From: Segatella cerevisiae
GTDB lineage: Bacteria > Bacteroidota > Bacteroidia > Bacteroidales > Bacteroidaceae
Assembly: GCF_024054555.1 (NCBI RefSeq)
Contig: NZ_JAMXLY010000001.1
Coordinates: forward strand, 1-64,000
Reading direction: 5' to 3'
Length of the DNA stretch: 64,000 nt
This document shows positions 54,540-62,056 of the stretch, piece by piece. Within the stretch, counting starts at the first letter, position 1. Each line of letters starts with the position of its first letter. The notes beneath the pieces were generated by a model, which saw nothing but the letters and a program-made list of their open reading frames with translations, ran no database searches and was not told the origin of the DNA. Position numbers and translations under genes: made by a program.

Positions 54540-54625
54540 TTCCACAGTCGGAAAAATCAGAGTACTTTAAAAACTCTCACTTTTCCGACTGATTTCTTTT
54601 AAAAAGAAAAATACAAGAAGAAAAC

Positions 54626-55495
54626 ATGACTGAAAAACGAAGAAATCTTATTATCAGAACTGTCACCGGCATACTTTTTGTCGCCATCATGGTCATTGGC
54701 CTCCTCAACTGGATCGCAATGATTTTCCTTTTCGCATTCATTACAGGATTTTCAATCTGGGAATATAGCGGACTCGTCAATGCCAAACAAGGCGTAAAGA
54801 TCAACCGCCTCATCTCTACCGTAGCAGGCGTCTATCTCTTTCTGGCTTTCGCCGGATTCCGTACAGGTATCGTCAATAATTTCGTAGTCTTCATCCCTTA
54901 CATCCTTGTAATCCTCTACCTTTTTATACAGGAACTCTATGCGAAGCATGAGGATGCGCTCAATGACTGGGCATATACAATGCTGGGGCAAATGTATCTG
55001 GCATTCCCCTTTTCTCTCATGAATATCCTCGCTTTCGAAAAAGACCCCATAGACGGATTCGTCCATTTCAATACACTTTTGCCTTTAAGTATGTTCATTC
55101 TCCTGTGGATAAATGACAGTGGCGCCTATATCTGCGGTTCACTTTTAGGCAAGCATAAACTCTTTCCTTCCATCAGTCCGGGCAAGACGTGGGAAGGGAG
55201 CATCGGCGGAGGTATCATCACTGTGATCATTGCCGGTGTCATCGGTGCACTGTCACATCAACTGAGTACGTCGACACCACAACTTTCAGTCCTTGGGTGG
55301 CTGGGATTAGGTGTGGTGGTGGTCATCTTCGGCACGTGGGGCGATCTTGTAGAAAGCCTTCTCAAACGCACATTGAAACTCAAAGACAGCGGTAATGTCC
55401 TCCCCGGACACGGCGGTATTCTGGACCGGTTTGATTCCGCCATATTGGCTATTCCGGCAACCATCGTCTATTTCTATACGATTGAAATCTTCTAA
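54626..55495 (+). CDS. cdsA: phosphatidate cytidylyltransferase
   Basis: Integral membrane enzyme making CDP-diacylglycerol, the precursor of all phospholipids. 289 residues with about eight hydrophobic segments. The C-terminal signature is present: SISPGKTWEGSIGG, GDLVESLLKR, and KDSGNVLPGHGGILDRFDS. Normal length. It lies 86 bases after ftsH. No clear terminator follows; the strong hairpin at 55699-55745 belongs to lpxB on the other strand. Confidence 0.95.
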   Translation: MTEKRRNLIIRTVTGILFVAIMVIGLLNWIAMIFLFAFITGFSIWEYSGLVNAKQGVKINRLISTVAGVYLFLAFAGFRTGIVNNFVVFIPYILVILYLFIQELYAKHEDALNDWAYTMLGQMYLAFPFSLMNILAFEKDPIDGFVHFNTLLPLSMFILLWINDSGAYICGSLLGKHKLFPSISPGKTWEGSIGGGIITVIIAGVIGALSHQLSTSTPQLSVLGWLGLGVVVVIFGTWGDLVESLLKRTLKLKDSGNVLPGHGGILDRFDSAILAIPATIVYFYTIEIF

Positions 55496-55698
55496 ACCTG
55501 GAGCATTTGAACGCGACCGTTTTCCCGTCTTTTTCCAAATGAGAAAACTGCGCCTCTCAAAAGGTCTACTTTCAAAAGTGAGAAAAATGAATAGCACTTT
55601 GCCTATTTTCAAAGTTTCTTTCTAAAAGGACAAAGCTTTGAAAAACAGGAAGTGCAGGCTTCTCACTTGACCAATTCGAACAAATTCCTCAAAACAAA

Positions 55699-55745
55699 CG
55701 ATAATCGTCCCAAACCTCCAAATAAGAAGTTTGGGACGATTATCG
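55699..55745 (-). terminator. terminator of surE-lpxB
   Basis: Perfect 17-bp stem CGATAATCGTCCCAAAC (55699-55715) and its complement (55729-55745), followed on the minus strand by TTTGTTTTGAG. Confidence 0.85.
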
Positions 55746-55752
55746 AATCAAC

Positions 55753-57102
55753 TTATTCCTCAGGACGGGAAGGCGGATCATTTTCCGGAGAGGTGGGACG
55801 ATCGTCCTGACCATCCGGATCAATGGAATCAAAGTCCTGACTTTCGGGCTCATCAGAATATCCAGAATTTTCCTCCGCAGGAGCAGAAGGCTCATACTGA
55901 TCTTCAGATTCTTGTTCCCGTGCGCTATCAGCAGGTTGAATTGGTAAACCGGAATCAGATTTATAAGTTTGCAACAAGTCATACATAAGAGCAGCAGCCT
56001 GTTCCGGTGCGACATTGTTCCCAAGTCGACGGCGCACCTCCTGGTACCCTGCAAGCATCTTATCGCGCCCAGGTTGTCCCGGAAGAATTTTTCGGAGTTC
56101 AGAGGCAATACCGTCAACGGTGAACAAATCAGCCAGCATCTCGGGTACGACCTTCTTGTCAGCGATCAGATTGACCAGAGAGATATATTTAACTTTAATG
56201 ATATGCTTAAAACCGAAACGGATCAAGCGAGGTATGGGTGTTTCGTAGCACACCACCTGAGGCACGTCAAAAAGAGCCGTTTCCAAAGTTGCCGTTCCAC
56301 TCGTGACGAGAGCGACTTTCGCGTGCACCAACAGAGGATAAGTCCGGTTCTTCACCAGTTTGACATCTGTTCCTCCGATCCATTTCTTATAGAAAGAATC
56401 CGATATGGAAGGAGCACCCGCTAATACCATCTGATAGTCTTCGAAGCGAGAGGCAGCCTCAATCATAGCCGGAAGATTATCCTTGATCTCCTGCTTTCTG
56501 CTTCCTGCAAGCAAAGCAATGATAGGCTTGTAGGCATCCAGTTGATGTTCTTTACAAAAAGACTGGTAACTCTGGTCATAACTGTCCCGGAATTCCGCTA
56601 CCTCCTGCACTGTGGGATTCCCCACATAATGGATTTTGTAATGGTGCTTGATTTCATAGAAAGGCACTTCGAAAGGGAGGATTGAAAACAATTCTCTGAC
56701 GTCACGCTTGATATTTCTGATGCGCCATTCCTTCCAAGCCCATATTTTCGGTGAGATATAATAATATACGGGAATACCGGTCTTGTCATGCACAAATTTG
56801 GCTATATTGAGGTTGAATCCAGGGTAATCCACCAGAATGACAACATCCGGTTTCCAGCGGGCAATGTCTTTCTTGCAAAAAGACATATTTTTCAGAATGG
56901 TCCCCAGATGAAGGAGCACAGGCACGAAACCCATATAGGCGAGGTCCTTGTAATGCTTGACACAAGTCCCCCCTACAGCCTTCATGTCATCCCCGCCGAA
57001 ATACCTGAACTGCGCATCAGAATCCACTTCGCCGAGCGCTGCCATCAGACGGGAGGCATGCAGGTCTCCACTCGCTTCTCCAACCACAAAATAATATTTC
57101 AT
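55753..57102 (-). CDS. lpxB: lipid-A-disaccharide synthase with acidic tail
   Basis: Glycosyltransferase family 19 enzyme that joins UDP-diacylglucosamine to lipid X in lipid A synthesis. The first ~380 residues are a normal LpxB: VGEASGDLHASRLM, ILVDYPGFN, YYISPKIWAWKEWR, LLAGSRKQEI, and VTSGTATLETALFDVPQVV. A 68-residue extension (about 382-449) rich in Asp, Glu, Ser and Pro follows and has no LpxB counterpart I know; it should be disordered. The frame runs cleanly to a stop just before the terminator. It lies 20 bases after surE. lpxB is usually not next to surE in enterobacteria but is in Bacteroidetes. Confidence 0.93.
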   Translation of the reverse strand: MKYYFVVGEASGDLHASRLMAALGEVDSDAQFRYFGGDDMKAVGGTCVKHYKDLAYMGFVPVLLHLGTILKNMSFCKKDIARWKPDVVILVDYPGFNLNIAKFVHDKTGIPVYYYISPKIWAWKEWRIRNIKRDVRELFSILPFEVPFYEIKHHYKIHYVGNPTVQEVAEFRDSYDQSYQSFCKEHQLDAYKPIIALLAGSRKQEIKDNLPAMIEAASRFEDYQMVLAGAPSISDSFYKKWIGGTDVKLVKNRTYPLLVHAKVALVTSGTATLETALFDVPQVVCYETPIPRLIRFGFKHIIKVKYISLVNLIADKKVVPEMLADLFTVDGIASELRKILPGQPGRDKMLAGYQEVRRRLGNNVAPEQAAALMYDLLQTYKSDSGLPIQPADSAREQESEDQYEPSAPAEENSGYSDEPESQDFDSIDPDGQDDRPTSPENDPPSRPEE

Positions 57103-57122
57103 AAACTTACCGTAAAAGTCTA

Positions 57123-57893
57123 TTACAAGTTCCAGCTTTTGACAACATCGATCAACTGATAAGCCGTAACATCGACCGTCGTCGGCGTAATCGCCACATA
57201 ATCATGTCTTAGCGCCCACTTATCCGTACCTTCTGCAGCAGGCTCGTCATCCACATAATTCCCCACCATCCAAAAATAGTCATATCCGCGTGGGTGGTGT
57301 GCTTTGATTACTTCATTCTGCCAACTCCCCATAGCCATCCTGCACACTTTTACCCCTTTGAAAGGCGGTTTCTCCGGAAAGTTCACATTGAGGCACGTCC
57401 CTTTGGGAAGACCCTCCCGAAGGACTCTCTCGGTAATGGGGAGAATATATTCTTTCAAATAAGACAAATCAGCATGAATATCATAGTTGCAACTCGAAAA
57501 GGCGATAGACGGGATATATTTCATACATCCCTCCATGACCACGCCCATTGTACCCGAATAGTGGCTGTTGACAGAAGAATTGTCCCCGTGATTGATGCCG
57601 CCTATGATCAGATCAGGTTTGCGGTCCCTGCAAAACTGGTCCAATGCCAGTTTCACGCAATCTACAGGTGTCCCATTGCAAGACCAGGCCTCAACCTCGC
57701 CAAAAGTATGACGATGCTTCAATTTCAAGGGCAGTTCAGCAGAAAAGGCACATGAGAAACCCGACCGTGCAGCTTCAGGTGCACAAATCAACAGATCAGC
57801 CTTGTCCTTAAGCATTTCCACCAAATAATGAATGCCTCCTGAATGGTATCCATCATCATTGGAAATGAGTATAAATGGCTTCTTATTCTCCAT
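57123..57893 (-). CDS. surE: 5'-nucleotidase SurE
   Basis: A 256-residue metal-dependent nucleoside-monophosphate phosphatase of stationary phase. The N-terminal ILISNDDGYHSGGIHYLVEM holds the metal-binding Asp pair. GTPVDCVKLALDQF and GINHGDNSS supply the other ligands. Starts 27 bases after a TACTTTTG element (complement 57920-57927), divergent from parA. Confidence 0.95.
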   Translation of the reverse strand: MENKKPFILISNDDGYHSGGIHYLVEMLKDKADLLICAPEAARSGFSCAFSAELPLKLKHRHTFGEVEAWSCNGTPVDCVKLALDQFCRDRKPDLIIGGINHGDNSSVNSHYSGTMGVVMEGCMKYIPSIAFSSCNYDIHADLSYLKEYILPITERVLREGLPKGTCLNVNFPEKPPFKGVKVCRMAMGSWQNEVIKAHHPRGYDYFWMVGNYVDDEPAAEGTDKWALRHDYVAITPTTVDVTAYQLIDVVKSWNL

Positions 57894-57919
57894 CTTATCT
57901 TCAATTATTAATTTCGATA

Positions 57920-57977
57920 CAAAAGTAATAAAAAAACGTTTAAGTTAATAGATTCTCACATAAAATCGTTAACTTTG
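57920..57977. promoter_or_regulatory. divergent promoters, surE and parA
   Basis: CAAAAGTA at 57920-57927 (minus strand TACTTTTG, surE) and TAACTTTG at 57970-57977 (parA). Confidence 0.6.
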
Positions 57978-58008
57978 CAACTATAACAGATGTAAAGAAA
58001 CGAACAAA

Positions 58009-58773
58009 ATGGGAAAAATCATAGCTTTAGCTAATCAGAAAGGCGGTGTGGGAAAAACCACCACCACGATTAATCTGGCTGCATCTCTCGCCACTCTCGA
58101 AAAGAAGGTTCTGGTGGTCGATGCGGATCCTCAGGCTAATGCTTCCAGCGGGCTTGGCGTAGACATCAAAGAAGTCGATTGCTCCCTGTATGAATGCATC
58201 ATGAACCACGCCGATGTCCGCGACGCTATCTACACCACAGACATCGACGGACTAGATATTATTCCCAGTCATATTGACCTCGTAGGGGCGGAAATAGAAA
58301 TGCTGAACCTGGACAATCGGGAGAAGGTCATCAAAAAACTCTTGGATCCTATCCGGAACGATTACGATTTCATCCTCATCGACTGCTCTCCTTCACTCGG
58401 CTTGATCACCGTCAATGCACTCACCGCAGCTGATTCCGTCATCATCCCGGTGCAGTGTGAATACTTCGCACTTGAGGGAATCAGCAAACTGCTGAATACG
58501 ATAAAGATCATCAAGAGCAAACTGAATCCGAAATTGGAAATAGAAGGATTTCTGCTGACGATGTACGACAGTCGCCTTCGGTTGGCCAACCAAATCTACG
58601 ATGAAGTCAAGCGCCATTTTCAGGAACTGGTGTTCAAAACCGTCATTCAAAGGAATGTCAAACTGAGCGAGAGCCCAAGTCATGGTCTACCTGTCATACT
58701 GTATGATGCAGACTCCACCGGAGCAAAGAACCATCTGGCTTTGGCAAAGGAAATCATTGAGAAAAACAGTTGA
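58009..58773 (+). CDS. parA: chromosome-partitioning ATPase ParA
   Basis: A 254-residue deviant-Walker ATPase (Soj type). The A motif is ANQKGGVGKTTTTINLAA, followed by VDADPQANASSGLG, DFILIDCSPSLGLITVNALT, and an ALEGISKL region. There is no N-terminal DNA-binding domain, so it is the short chromosomal form working with ParB. parB follows 34 bases later. Confidence 0.95.
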   Translation: MGKIIALANQKGGVGKTTTTINLAASLATLEKKVLVVDADPQANASSGLGVDIKEVDCSLYECIMNHADVRDAIYTTDIDGLDIIPSHIDLVGAEIEMLNLDNREKVIKKLLDPIRNDYDFILIDCSPSLGLITVNALTAADSVIIPVQCEYFALEGISKLLNTIKIIKSKLNPKLEIEGFLLTMYDSRLRLANQIYDEVKRHFQELVFKTVIQRNVKLSESPSHGLPVILYDADSTGAKNHLALAKEIIEKNS

Positions 58774-58807
58774 GTTCCCTTTTCCAATTCTATAATTTCT
58801 AATCAAT

Positions 58808-59731
58808 ATGGCTGTTCATAAGAAATACAATAATCACTCTTACAAGACAAATGCTTTAGGACGGGGACTTGATGCACTGATCTCTACAGAGAATATCAGT
58901 ACATCGGGCAGCAGTACTATCAGTGAGATTTCACTCGATGAAATTGAGCCGAATCCCAATCAACCCAGACGGGAATTCAATCCTGAAGCATTAAAAGACC
59001 TCGCCCAGAGCATCAGTCAGATCGGCATCATTCAGCCCATCACCTTACGGCAGGTGGCTGCGAACAGATTCCAGATCATTGCGGGTGAACGTCGCTGGAG
59101 GGCTTCCCAGATAGCCGGATTGAAAGCCATACCGGCCTATATCCGCACCATCGATGATGAGAACATCATGGAGATGGCACTCGTGGAGAATATCCAGCGG
59201 GAAGACCTGAACCCCATAGAGATCGCTTTAGCCTACGAACACCTGCTGGAAGAGTCCGACATGACGCAGGAGAAAGTTTCTGAAAGGGTCGGCAAAAGCC
59301 GGGCTGCCATAGCCAACTACCTCAGATTGCTGAAGCTCCCGGCACAGGTCCAGATGGCTCTTCAGAAAAAGGACATCGACATGGGCCACGCACGTGCCCT
59401 GTTGGCACTGGACAGTCCTTCACTGCAAATCAAACTTTTCAAGGAGATCCAGAAAAACGGATACTCTGTGCGGAAAGTAGAAAGCCTGGTCCAACAACTG
59501 AAACAAGGTGAAGATATTGAAACCGGCAAGAAGAAAATTGCCTCAAAAACTCAAATGCCTGAGGAGTTCAATATTCTAAAACAACGCTTATCGAAATTCT
59601 TCAATACGAAAATCCAAATGACCTGCTCTCCAAAAGGAAAAGGGAAAATCAGTATCTCTTTTTCCAATGAAGCGGATTTGGAACATATCATGAACGTTTT
59701 CGATAAACTGAAAGAGTCGTCTGAAAAGTGA
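58808..59731 (+). CDS. parB: chromosome-partitioning protein ParB
   Basis: A 307-residue Spo0J-type protein. The N-terminus GRGLDALIS is the ParA-interaction helix. EIEPNPNQPRREF and ERRWRASQIAGLKAIPAYIR form the CTP-binding ParB/Srx domain, MEMALVENIQREDLNPIE follows, and a helix-turn-helix (TQEKVSERVGKSRAAIANYL) recognises parS. The C-terminus dimerises. Its stop overlaps the next gene's GTG by four bases. No parS site (TGTTTCACGTGAAACA) was seen in the window. Confidence 0.95.
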   Translation: MAVHKKYNNHSYKTNALGRGLDALISTENISTSGSSTISEISLDEIEPNPNQPRREFNPEALKDLAQSISQIGIIQPITLRQVAANRFQIIAGERRWRASQIAGLKAIPAYIRTIDDENIMEMALVENIQREDLNPIEIALAYEHLLEESDMTQEKVSERVGKSRAAIANYLRLLKLPAQVQMALQKKDIDMGHARALLALDSPSLQIKLFKEIQKNGYSVRKVESLVQQLKQGEDIETGKKKIASKTQMPEEFNILKQRLSKFFNTKIQMTCSPKGKGKISISFSNEADLEHIMNVFDKLKESSEK

Positions 59732-60498
59732 ATATCAAATTTTCACACCACTGGAGTTTGACAGTTCTATTGCTGTGTATAGCAACTACAACTGCATTCG
59801 GGAAGATCAACGCAACGGTTTATCCGGTTGCCTCTGAAACGGAAAAAGATACCATCCGGTCACAGCAGCAACTGCACCAGCAGTCTGAACCTCAGGAAAA
59901 AGTGAGTCAAGACAAGACCAAAATAGCTTTCACTGACTCTACTGGTGTCAAAAAAACAAAGCGCGATTGGGCGACGTGGAAGCCTGATGTAAAAAGAGCT
60001 CTATGGCTCTCTATCGTTCTCCCCGGAGCCGGCCAGATCTATAACCGGAAATACTGGAAACTGCCTATTATCTATGGAGGATTCCTGGGTTGTATCTATG
60101 CGATGACATGGAATAATCAGATGTACCACGACTATGCACAAGCATATATAGATATCATGGACAACGATCCCTCGACACAGAGTTACAATCAATTTCTGCA
60201 CCTGGGTACGAAGATTGACGACTCCAATAAAGAGCGCTATCAAGAGTTGTTCAAAAGTAGGAAGGATCGTTTCCGCCGCTGGCGCGATTTAAGCGTCTTT
60301 TCTTTTATCGGGGTGTACGTACTCTCCATAATCGACGCCTATGTGGACGCTTCACTGTCAGACTTCGACATTTCCAGGGACTTGAGTTTGCATATCCAAC
60401 CTACGGTGATACAGGGGAATAGTAATGGTAATCAGATCTACGGTTACTCCCCTCTCAAGAACAGCGCTATCGGAATAAACTGCAGTTTTGCTTTCTGA
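59728..60498 (+). CDS. DUF5683-family membrane protein
   Basis: A 256-residue envelope protein. An N-terminal signal or membrane segment (LTVLLLCIATTTAFG) is followed by a polar linker and the DUF5683 domain: RALWLSIVLPGAGQIYNRKY with WKLPIIYGGFLGCIY, then a loop and a second hydrophobic stretch (LSVFSFIGVYVLSIIDAYVD). The family is common downstream of parB in Bacteroidetes and has no known role. Start is GTG 59728, overlapping the parB TGA (GTGA), which argues for coupling. It ends before mltD by about 100 bases. Confidence 0.85.
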   Translation: MNIKFSHHWSLTVLLLCIATTTAFGKINATVYPVASETEKDTIRSQQQLHQQSEPQEKVSQDKTKIAFTDSTGVKKTKRDWATWKPDVKRALWLSIVLPGAGQIYNRKYWKLPIIYGGFLGCIYAMTWNNQMYHDYAQAYIDIMDNDPSTQSYNQFLHLGTKIDDSNKERYQELFKSRKDRFRRWRDLSVFSFIGVYVLSIIDAYVDASLSDFDISRDLSLHIQPTVIQGNSNGNQIYGYSPLKNSAIGINCSFAF

Positions 60499-60603
60499 CC
60501 AGGCAGGCAAGAGATGATTGCCCGCCTTCTTTTGGCAAAAGGGAGAAACGAAATATGATTGACGACAATTGACTGACATTCATTAACAAATCATGAAACA
60601 GGA

Positions 60604-62040
60604 ATGAAGAAACTATACATATTACTCGCTTTCCTGATGCTTTCGGGAAACTGTATGATAAAAGCTCAAAACGCAACTACAGACGATCAGGTCATCACCG
60701 TAAAAGACCCTCACGGTATCAATGAGAACATCTCATTACCCATGGGAATGACATTAAAAACAGACAGTCTGCTGAACCTGTACTATTCTAAAATCTACCT
60801 GAAAAAGAAACCCTGCAATGGAAACGATATCAGTGCTTCGTTTACCAAACAAGACTATATCAAACGCCTGAAGAAATTGCCGACCCTCATCGAAATGCCT
60901 TACAATGACGTCGTCAGGAATTTTATTGATCAGTTGACCGGTTCTCAGAGAGACCGCGTCAGTTATATGCTCGGTGCCGCTAATTTCTATATTCCCATAT
61001 TTGAAAAAGCCTTGGAAGCTTATGGACTTCCTCTAGAACTGAAATACCTTCCTTTCGTAGAATCAGGACTCGATCCTTTTGCCTCTAAAAACGGCAACAG
61101 CGGATTGTGGCAACTGAGCATCAGTACTGGGAAGCACTATGGTCTGGTCATCAACTCTCTCGTGGATGAACGCCGTGACCCTGTCAAATCTTCCTATGCT
61201 GCAGCCCAATATCTCAAAGATCTATACAAGATCTTCGATGACTGGGAATTTGTCATCACCGCTTTCCAAAGTAGTCCTTCCACCGTCGACAAGGCCATTC
61301 ACCGCACTAAAGGTGCTATCGACTTCTGGAGTATCTATCCTAATCTGACCTCCTATGCAAGAAGTTGTGTCCCTGCCTTTATCGCGACCAACTACGTCAT
61401 GAACTACTACTGTGATCATGGCATCTGTCCCATGAACACTGATCTTCCCGCTAAAACAGACACGGTCTCAGTTGACCAGGACATTCATTTTCAGCAGATC
61501 GCACATGCCTTGGATATCAATATAGAACTGCTTCGGGAACTGAACCCGCAGTACCGCCACGACGTGGTCAACGGAAACAATGCACCTATGTCCCTCCGGT
61601 TGCCTGCCTCTCTCATCGGTAATTTTATCGATCAGAAAGACTCTATCGTCAAATACAAATCAGGTGAACTCTTGCTCAAGCGAGAGGAAACGAATGTCAG
61701 CGGATATGAACCTGCCGACGAGCAACAACACCAGAAAGATGACGTTCCATACTTTTCAACATTGGACAGACGGAATGATATGGCAATGACCGGTGAGAAT
61801 GACTCCAGTGAAACAGAAACGCCGGAAAAGTCCTATAGAAAAAGGAGACATCGGACGCATAGGATAGCGAGGAACAGCACGAGGCAGACAGATAGCCAAG
61901 AGGAAGAAGTCACTGTCAAAAGCGGCGAGACGCTGTCTGAAATTGCCAAGCACAATCATACTACCGTCAAAAAGATCAGACAATTGAACGGTATAAACGG
62001 TAGCAATCTATTGGCAGGTGTAAAACTTAAGATCAAATAA
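60604..62040 (+). CDS. membrane-bound lytic transglycosylase MltD-like, with LysM
   Basis: A 478-residue peptidoglycan-cleaving enzyme. A signal peptide (LYILLAFLMLSGNCMIKAQ) directs it to the envelope. The SLT domain (about 105-250) has the catalytic E153 in LPFVESGLDPFASKN and GNSGLWQLSISTGKHYGL. The usual AYNAGPG motif is replaced by TAFQSSPSTVDKAI. A weak LysM occurs near 290-325 and a clear one at the C-terminus (VKSGETLSEIAKHNHTTVKK), preceded by an arginine-rich linker. Its gene lies in the parAB-DUF5683 unit and ends 16 bases before rel. Confidence 0.88.
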   Translation: MKKLYILLAFLMLSGNCMIKAQNATTDDQVITVKDPHGINENISLPMGMTLKTDSLLNLYYSKIYLKKKPCNGNDISASFTKQDYIKRLKKLPTLIEMPYNDVVRNFIDQLTGSQRDRVSYMLGAANFYIPIFEKALEAYGLPLELKYLPFVESGLDPFASKNGNSGLWQLSISTGKHYGLVINSLVDERRDPVKSSYAAAQYLKDLYKIFDDWEFVITAFQSSPSTVDKAIHRTKGAIDFWSIYPNLTSYARSCVPAFIATNYVMNYYCDHGICPMNTDLPAKTDTVSVDQDIHFQQIAHALDINIELLRELNPQYRHDVVNGNNAPMSLRLPASLIGNFIDQKDSIVKYKSGELLLKREETNVSGYEPADEQQHQKDDVPYFSTLDRRNDMAMTGENDSSETETPEKSYRKRRHRTHRIARNSTRQTDSQEEEVTVKSGETLSEIAKHNHTTVKKIRQLNGINGSNLLAGVKLKIK

Positions 62041-62045
62041 GGAAC

Positions 62046-62051
62046 AGGAGG
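62046..62051 (+). promoter_or_regulatory. Shine-Dalgarno deciding the rel start
   Basis: AGGAGG five bases before ATG 62057. Confidence 0.7.
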
Positions 62052-62056
62052 ATTTT

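Noticed and set aside
57894..58008. parS site near parAB
   Set aside because: No TGTTTCACGTGAAACA-like palindrome was found here or elsewhere in the window by eye.
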